Translations under genes and position numbers: made by a program
The notes under the pieces: model-generated
Databases searched by the model: none
Told to the model about the DNA's origin: nothing
The model's input: the letters and a program-made list of their open reading frames with translations, nothing else
Shown: positions 13,300 to 17,629 of the stretch, one piece after another
How the letters are laid out: each line of letters starts with the position of its first letter
Numbering within the stretch: the first letter of the stretch is position 1
NCBI GenBank assembly: GCA_026390285.1
Contig: JAPLGH010000073.1
Coordinates: forward strand, 1-17,629
Length of the DNA stretch: 17,629 bases
Source: Caldisericota bacterium
GTDB lineage: Bacteria; Caldisericota; Caldisericia; Cryosericales; Cryosericaceae
Reading direction: 5' to 3'

Positions 13300-14979
13300 T
13301 TAGAACGACGCGTCCGGCCGATATTCGCCGAACACCGAGCGCAGCACGTCGCAGACTTCGCCGAGGGTCGCGTACGCGTCGACCGCATCGATGAGGACAG
13401 GCATCAGGTTTGCATCACTGACGGCAGCAGCTTTCACCTTGGCAAGGGCAGCCTCGACCTTGGCAGCATCGCGGCGGCTCTTCATCGCAACCAGCTCCTC
13501 GTGTCTCTTCTCATAGAGGGCAGAGTCAATGTGCATCAGGTTTGTGAATGGCTTGTCCTGGCCCTGGAACTTGTTGACGCCCACGATGACCTTCTTGCCC
13601 GACTCGATCTCCAGCTGGTACTGATAGCTGCTGTTCTGAATCTCCTTCTGGATGAACCCCCGCTCGATCGCCTTCACTGCCCCGCCGAGCTCATCGATCC
13701 TAGCGATGTACTTCAAGGCCTCTTCCTCGATGCGGTTGGTCATGGATTCCACGAAGTAGCTGCCTGCCAGAGGGTCCACCGTGTCGGCTACTCCCGACTC
13801 ATACCCGATGACCTGCTGTGTCCGGAGGGCGATGCGCACCGCGTCCTCCGACGGCAGCGACAGGGCCTCGTCACGACTGTTTGTATGCAGTGACTGGGTG
13901 CCGCCCAGCACGGCGGCGAGCGCCTGCAGCGTCACGCGCACGACATTGTTGTCCGGCTGCTGGCTGGTGAGTGTGCAGCCTGCCGTCTGCGTGTGAAAGC
14001 GCAGCATCAGGCTCTTTGGATTTTGCGCATGGAAACGCTCTTTCATGATCCGCGCCCACATGCGGCGGGCGGCACGGAACTTGGCGACTTCCTCAAGCAG
14101 GTTGTTGTGCGCATTGAAGAAGAACGACACGCGAGCCGCAAAACTGTCGACATCGAGCCCCGCCTTGACGGCAGCCTCGACATAGGCGATCCCGTCAGCG
14201 AGCGTAAATGCGACCTCCTGGACCGCGGTGCATCCTGCCTCACGCATGTGATAGCCGCTGACGCTGATCGAGTTCCAGTTGGGGACTTCCTTGGAGCAAT
14301 AGGCGAAAGTGTCATTGATGATGCGCATCGATGGGGCCGGTGGATAGATATAGGTACCCCGGGCGCTGTATTCCTTGAGGATATCATTCTGGATCGTACC
14401 GTTCAGCTTGTCTGCGCTGATGCCTTTGCGCCTCGCAAGCGCGATGTACATCGCCAGCAGAACCGCGGCAGGAGCGTTGATGGTCATGGACGTGCTGACC
14501 TGGTCGAGCGGGATGCCATCGAACAGCACCTCCAGGTCCGCGAGCGAACTGACCGACACGCCGACCTTACCCACCTCACCCTCCGAGAGTGGATGGTCTG
14601 CGTCCATGCCGAGCTGAGTAGGAAGATCGAACGCGATGGACAGACCAGTCTGGCCCTGGTTCAGCAGGTACTTGTACCGGCGGTTGGACTCCTCCACTGT
14701 GGCGAACCCCGCGTACTGGCGCATGGTCCAGAGACGGCCGCGATACATGGTGGCCTGGTAGCCTCTCGTGTACGGATACTTCCCGGGGAACCCAAGGTCG
14801 CGCATGTAATCCATCTCCACAACATCCTCGGGCGTGTACAGCAGCTTGACGTCGATGCCAGAACTCGTCGTGCAGTCCGAATAGGCCTTGCATGTCTTGC
14901 CGGCAGGGATCTTGTCAGCACCCTCCTGCCACTTCGACTTTGCAGCTTTCAGTCTCCCCACAGTTTCCTTGTCGTACAT
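13300..14979 (-). CDS. mcmA1: Methylmalonyl-CoA mutase, catalytic (large) subunit
   Basis: 559 residues, the catalytic TIM barrel without the B12 domain. It isomerises succinyl-CoA and (R)-methylmalonyl-CoA by a radical route. Seen are the YTRGYQATMYRGRLWTMRQY segment with the tyrosine equivalent to Tyr89, the FDLPTQLGMDADHP segment, IQNDILKEYSARGTY with the arginine equivalent to Arg207, and FHTQTAGCTLTSQQP. The Tyr and Arg favour a methylmalonyl-CoA substrate; isobutyryl-CoA mutase has Phe and Gln there. GAGGTGA precedes the ATG at 14979. It is first gene of a four-gene operon (large subunit, B12 subunit, meaB, epimerase). No propionyl-CoA carboxylase gene is in the window. Confidence 0.96.
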   Translation of the reverse strand: MYDKETVGRLKAAKSKWQEGADKIPAGKTCKAYSDCTTSSGIDVKLLYTPEDVVEMDYMRDLGFPGKYPYTRGYQATMYRGRLWTMRQYAGFATVEESNRRYKYLLNQGQTGLSIAFDLPTQLGMDADHPLSEGEVGKVGVSVSSLADLEVLFDGIPLDQVSTSMTINAPAAVLLAMYIALARRKGISADKLNGTIQNDILKEYSARGTYIYPPAPSMRIINDTFAYCSKEVPNWNSISVSGYHMREAGCTAVQEVAFTLADGIAYVEAAVKAGLDVDSFAARVSFFFNAHNNLLEEVAKFRAARRMWARIMKERFHAQNPKSLMLRFHTQTAGCTLTSQQPDNNVVRVTLQALAAVLGGTQSLHTNSRDEALSLPSEDAVRIALRTQQVIGYESGVADTVDPLAGSYFVESMTNRIEEEALKYIARIDELGGAVKAIERGFIQKEIQNSSYQYQLEIESGKKVIVGVNKFQGQDKPFTNLMHIDSALYEKRHEELVAMKSRRDAAKVEAALAKVKAAAVSDANLMPVLIDAVDAYATLGEVCDVLRSVFGEYRPDASF

Positions 14980-15030
14980 TCGATCACCTCGCTGTTGACA
15001 TGTCCACGGGAAGCCCAGGGCGTGATGGCT

Positions 15031-15070
15031 CCCCGTGCTCGTTTCCAAGAAAGTATAGCAGGAAACGGGG
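15031..15070. promoter_or_regulatory. Inverted repeat flanking the mutase operon -10 box, possible operator
   Basis: GTTTCC (15041-15046) and GGAAAC (15061-15066) are inverted around the -10 box at 15052-15057. CCCCG (15031-15035) and CGGGG (15066-15070) extend the symmetry with a 5-base insertion on one side. A repressor bound here would cover the promoter. No regulator gene is seen nearby. Confidence 0.35.
15052..15060 (-). promoter_or_regulatory. Extended -10 promoter of the methylmalonyl-CoA operon
   Basis: TGCTATACT on the minus strand, identical to the box before mutY. No clear -35 is seen, as often for extended -10 promoters. The predicted start near 15045 gives a leader of about 66 bases. 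Confidence 0.5.
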
Positions 15071-15097
15071 ACCTCACCACGGGCGCACCCCTCCGTC

Positions 15098-15129
15098 TGT
15101 AACAGGGGACAGTCGTAGTTGTTGTAACA
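15098..15129 (+). repeat. 32-bp repeat, tandem copy 1
   Basis: First of three identical 32-bp copies that begin TGTAACAGGGGACAGTC and end TTGTTGTAACA. The 13 bases after it, GCCGCGCCGACCG, recur after copy 3 with one change, so the true unit is about 45 bp. With copies 2 and 3 it forms the bulk of the gene-free stretch 14980-15399; the rest holds the mutase operon promoter and a short GC-rich inverted repeat. Confidence 0.9.
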
Positions 15130-15142
15130 GCCGCGCCGACCG

Positions 15143-15174
15143 TGTAACAGGGGACAGTCGTAGTTGTTGTAACA
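15143..15174 (+). repeat. 32-bp repeat, tandem copy 2
   Basis: Identical to copy 1. It is followed by a different 17-base spacer (15175-15191), so the array is not a simple perfect tandem. Confidence 0.9.
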
Positions 15175-15191
15175 TCCGCGTTGAACCTGCT

Positions 15192-15223
15192 TGTAACAGG
15201 GGACAGTCGTAGTTGTTGTAACA
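15192..15223 (+). repeat. 32-bp repeat, tandem copy 3
   Basis: Identical to copies 1 and 2, followed by GCCGTGCCGACCG, nearly the same 13 bases as after copy 1. Confidence 0.9.
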
Positions 15224-15297
15224 GCCGTGCCGACCGTATTGTAGCGAGAGTCGCCCCCACTGCTTCCCCGAGGACTTCCTCGTCGCGAAAGGATTCT

Positions 15298-15314
15298 GCC
15301 TTCGCCGCGAAGGC
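15298..15314. repeat. Short GC-rich inverted repeat
   Basis: GCCTTCGC and GCGAAGGC are inverted around one base. It resembles the CGCCTTCGC part of the hairpin repeats at 714 and 834. It lies about 85 bp beyond the ATPase stop on the minus strand but has no T-run, so it is a poor terminator; it is probably a repeat remnant. Confidence 0.4.
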
Positions 15315-15399
15315 GGATGTACCAGCCTGACTTCCTTTACGAGCTGACCCCATATCGGTGATGACCCATGCCATGCGACCGTCCGGGCGATGTCACTTC

Positions 15400-16611
15400 C
15401 TACAGCATCGTCCAGGGGACTGCGACAATCCTTCTGGACAGTTGATGAACCGCCGTCCCGGCATACACGACGATGCCGGAACGGCACTCGGGCGCCTGAT
15501 CCAGCATCCACTGCAGGTGGCGCGCATCATGCAGTGTGACCTCATGAGATGCCTTGGCCTCCACGGCGATCTGCTTGCCCTCACGTTGCAGAACGAAGTC
15601 GACCTCGCGCAGCTCGGTCCTGCGGGTTCGGACGAATGACAAAGAGAAATCCCACAGGTCTGCTAAGGCCTGGAGTGCCATGAACACGGCACCTTCAAAC
15701 AGGTGTCCGCGGAGTTCGTCGTTGATAGATGCGGGTGTCCTCAGGTCCAGCACAGTACACGTGAGGCCCGAGTCCAGGAGGTATGGCTTCCATTGGCGCC
15801 GTACTGAGGTCGAGCGAGTGAGGGGGGCAGGGGGCAGCAGCGCGACGAGGTATGCTTTCTGCATGGCGCTGACGTAGCGCCGGACAGTCGTGTCCGAGAC
15901 GCCGGTGTCGTCCGAAACCGACCTGTACTCCAATAGTGAACCGGTCGTCTGTGCAATGCGTCGTATGACTGCCTGATAGTCCAGAGGAGAGGCGACTGCC
16001 GAAATGCCTGGCAGGTCACGCTCCAGATGCGTCGTCATATAGCTTTTCCAGAACGACGTGGCCAGGTTCGCTGTGGCATCCCGGATCCCGGGGAGGAACC
16101 CCGTGAACAACGTCTTTGGCAAGTCCTGAGCAAGAGACACGCCAGAAGGCAACGATGCAAATTCTCCTTCAAATGCATCCAGCAGCCAGCGGGGCTCCGG
16201 ACCCTGCATCCATTCGTTGTGCAGAGGCTGCCGCAGGACACTGTAGCTGGCACGACCCGCAAGTGAATCCTGAATCGAACGCAGGAGCAGGAAATTCGCT
16301 GAGCCGCTGAGGACAAAGCGTCTTGTCTTCTCTTTGCGCACAGCCTCTTTGACGGCCAGGAACAGATCGGGCTCGCGCTGGGCTTCATCAATGACCATGT
16401 TGGCAGCCGTGTCTAGGAATGCTTTGGGATTCCCGTGTGCCAGACCCCGTGTCTCATAGTCATCAAGTGTGGTGTACGCGTAGTCGGCGAACAACGGTTC
16501 ATTGGCAAGCAGAGTGCTCTTGCCAGTTTGTCGGGCCCCCGTGAGGACCGTAACCGGGAGGATTTGGCTTGAACGCTCCAACTGATGCACTATCCAGCGT
16601 GGTATGTACAT
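15400..16611 (-). CDS. AAA-type ATPase with DUF4143 C-terminal domain
   Basis: 403 residues. Walker A is GARQTGKST near residue 29 and Walker B is MVIDEAQ; the sensor-like LSGSANFLLL follows. The second half fits DUF4143, with VDFVLQREGKQIAVEAKAS resembling a PD-(D/E)XK-like fold. Such ATPases are widespread, often in many copies and near mobile or repeated DNA, and their function is not established. The ATG at 16611 is preferred over GTG at 16620 because GAGGTGA stands five bases before it. A 15-bp palindrome lies directly upstream of the ribosome site, suggesting local control. Confidence 0.9.
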   Translation of the reverse strand: MYIPRWIVHQLERSSQILPVTVLTGARQTGKSTLLANEPLFADYAYTTLDDYETRGLAHGNPKAFLDTAANMVIDEAQREPDLFLAVKEAVRKEKTRRFVLSGSANFLLLRSIQDSLAGRASYSVLRQPLHNEWMQGPEPRWLLDAFEGEFASLPSGVSLAQDLPKTLFTGFLPGIRDATANLATSFWKSYMTTHLERDLPGISAVASPLDYQAVIRRIAQTTGSLLEYRSVSDDTGVSDTTVRRYVSAMQKAYLVALLPPAPLTRSTSVRRQWKPYLLDSGLTCTVLDLRTPASINDELRGHLFEGAVFMALQALADLWDFSLSFVRTRRTELREVDFVLQREGKQIAVEAKASHEVTLHDARHLQWMLDQAPECRSGIVVYAGTAVHQLSRRIVAVPWTML

Positions 16612-16625
16612 GTGCGTCACCTCGT

Positions 16626-16640
16626 GGTGATATTATCACC
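16626..16640. promoter_or_regulatory. Palindrome before the ATPase gene, possible operator
   Basis: GGTGATATTATCACC is a perfect palindrome about a central base. On the minus strand it contains GATAAT, a possible -10, and lies three bases before the ribosome site. A bound protein would block transcription or the start of translation. The -35 is weak. Confidence 0.5.
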
Positions 16641-16716
16641 GTTTCATGGCGTTATTGTACATCATTACCACAACAATGCAATGAGAGCAGGATTGGAGCC
16701 TGGTCACCCCGTTTCT

Positions 16717-16885
16717 GTCATTCCCCCCGAGCATTTCTTTCCAATGCCCCCGAGTATTTCAGTCTAATACGAGGGGCGCTTCTGAGGGGTACTCCTCACG
16801 AGCCCAAGGATGTTTTTGTATCCGAGGGTGTTCTGCATGTCGGTGCAATGCGAGTGGTGTTCCTCGGCGCAGGCGGGAATTCAGT
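16717..16885 (-). repeat. Degenerate array of hairpin repeats
   Basis: Read on the minus strand it begins with ATTCCCGCCTGCGCCG (near 16880) and ends with a GCTCGGGGGGAATGAC segment, as in repeats A and B. Between them lie several hairpins of the same design: CCCC-TC-GTATT/AATAC-TC-GGGG (16776-16748), a half copy with GCATT/AATGC (16747-16725), and CCC-TC-GGAT/ATCC-TT-GGG (near 16829-16803). It occupies most of the gene-free stretch 16612-16927. Confidence 0.75.
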
Positions 16886-16927
16886 TCTTGTCACCAGCAA
16901 TGTGTGCACGACGTGACTCCCTGCCGC

Positions 16928-17629
16928 TCATGGGTTTGGTGTAGCGCTTACAGCGCTGAACGAGGGATCGCAGTCGTTCCAGCCGCGCAATCCCGCCATG
17001 CCGGAGCTGAAGGAGCCATCGTGGAAGTCCAAGATGACCGCGCCATCGACGCTGATGACATGATGGTCACCCTTGACGGCGACGCTGATGTCGTGCGGAC
17101 TGCTCAGCGCAGCAACAACCGCCGCGGGCATGGGGACGGACTGGAATGGCTCAAATTCATAGCCATCCACGACCTTGCGCACGAGCAGCTGGCTGAGACC
17201 AGGATCAAACTGGAAACAGTACCCGGTGATGCCGGGCTGGAGGCCGGCCTTGCCATCGCTGCGGTAGTAGACGCCGTAACCACTTCCACTGGCGAGGGTT
17301 GCCGTGACGTGAACGACATAGTCGGTCCAGTTCAGCTGTCCGAAAACCACCCGATTCTCGTCACTGGGATCCGTGAACCTCAAGCTGCCATCGGATATCG
17401 TTATCCCCTGCCCGTACAGCGACGCAATTCCATGTGGGCTTCCGTCGTAAACCAACGCCGCCGATTTGATCGAAGAGACAAGTTCCTTGAGGGCCTTTCC
17501 GGCGTGGAAACGAGGCGATCTTCTTGCTGCGACATATATCTTCTCCCTGGTCCTGGGATTGACACCGGCACGAGCGGCCTGGTTGGTGACTTTGAAGGTA
17601 CCAAAGCCTGCGAGTGCAACAGAATCTCC
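16928..17629 (-). CDS. HU-type DNA-binding domain fused to a LamG-like beta-sandwich domain, partial
   Basis: The gene runs in from the right edge; 233 codons are visible without a stop. Visible residues 1-54 are the second half of an HU/IHF protein: VALAGFGTFKVTNQAAR, then AGVNPRTREKIYV (the DNA-binding arm) and the end FHAGKALKELV. Without a stop the frame continues into about 175 residues resembling concanavalin-like/LamG or 3-keto-disaccharide hydrolase domains: LNWTDYVVHVTATL, SGYGVYYRSDG, GYCFQFDPGLSQLLVRKV, HDISVAVKGDHHVISVDG and a closing GMAGLRGWNDCDPSFSAV. The first half of HU lies outside the window. HU acts on the nucleoid, whereas the second domain is usually found in exported proteins, so the combination is odd. 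The HU match is firm; the second-domain name is tentative. Confidence 0.8.
   Translation of the reverse strand, partial: GDSVALAGFGTFKVTNQAARAGVNPRTREKIYVAARRSPRFHAGKALKELVSSIKSAALVYDGSPHGIASLYGQGITISDGSLRFTDPSDENRVVFGQLNWTDYVVHVTATLASGSGYGVYYRSDGKAGLQPGITGYCFQFDPGLSQLLVRKVVDGYEFEPFQSVPMPAAVVAALSSPHDISVAVKGDHHVISVDGAVILDFHDGSFSSGMAGLRGWNDCDPSFSAVSATPNP

Noticed and set aside
13993..15102. Long open frame (369 codons) on the plus strand opposite the mutase large subunit
   Set aside because: It is the antisense shadow of a strongly conserved gene, has no ribosome site and resembles no protein family.
15098..15223. Possible CRISPR array: three identical 32-bp repeats with short spacers
   Set aside because: Spacers are only 13-17 bases and two are nearly the same; a fourth copy stands alone 14 kb away and there are no cas genes.

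Overview
The window comes from a bacterial chromosome. It has tightly packed genes, strong AGGAGG-type ribosome sites, sigma70-like promoters that often carry an extended -10 (TGCTATAC), and housekeeping genes (mutY, proC). Most of it is GC-rich: the 60-base line 13441-13500 is about 68% GC by hand count. The gene set (split methylmalonyl-CoA mutase, tungsten aldehyde oxidoreductase, peroxiredoxin, DsrE-like protein) fits an anaerobic fermenter. The dispersed GGGGACAGTC repeats would suit a Caldisericota/Cryosericota-like lineage, but that is a weak guess and the sequence does not settle the phylum.

Layout. 2-700: the end of a hybrid histidine kinase. 701-1045: two covarying hairpin repeats around one copy of a 32-bp repeat. 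1046-3392: an alpha/beta hydrolase and a membrane-anchored PIG-L-type deacetylase, closed by a terminator. 3494-4565: a leftward peroxiredoxin-nitroreductase operon. 4681-6487: divergent HD-domain protein and mutY, the latter apparently leaderless. 6529-7341: proC. 7512-10980: a visibly A+T-richer block with a MoaD-like sulfur carrier, a radical SAM/SPASM protein and a tungsten aldehyde:ferredoxin oxidoreductase (AOR). The AOR has its own promoter and a structured leader ending in an intrinsic terminator, which looks like a molybdenum/tungsten cofactor riboswitch. 11163-11504: a DsrE-like protein on its own strong promoter, ended by a 12-bp terminator hairpin. 11584-14979: a leftward methylmalonyl-CoA operon (mutase large subunit, B12-binding subunit, meaB, epimerase) in which meaB carries a frame-shifting internal deletion. 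14980-15399: three 32-bp repeats. 15400-16611: a DUF4143-type ATPase. 16717-16885: a degenerate hairpin-repeat array. 16928-17629: the end of a protein joining an HU DNA-binding domain in frame to a LamG-like beta-sandwich domain.

How the genes work together. The mutase subunits, MeaB chaperone and epimerase form the usual set for interconverting succinyl-CoA and methylmalonyl-CoA in propionate metabolism, with reactivation likely impaired here if the meaB lesion is real. The AOR, radical SAM protein and MoaD-like protein form an aldehyde-oxidation module whose cofactor supply may be sensed by the AOR leader; its base composition suggests acquisition by transfer. The most unusual items are the HU-LamG fusion, the AOR leader, the covarying hairpin repeats and the meaB lesion.
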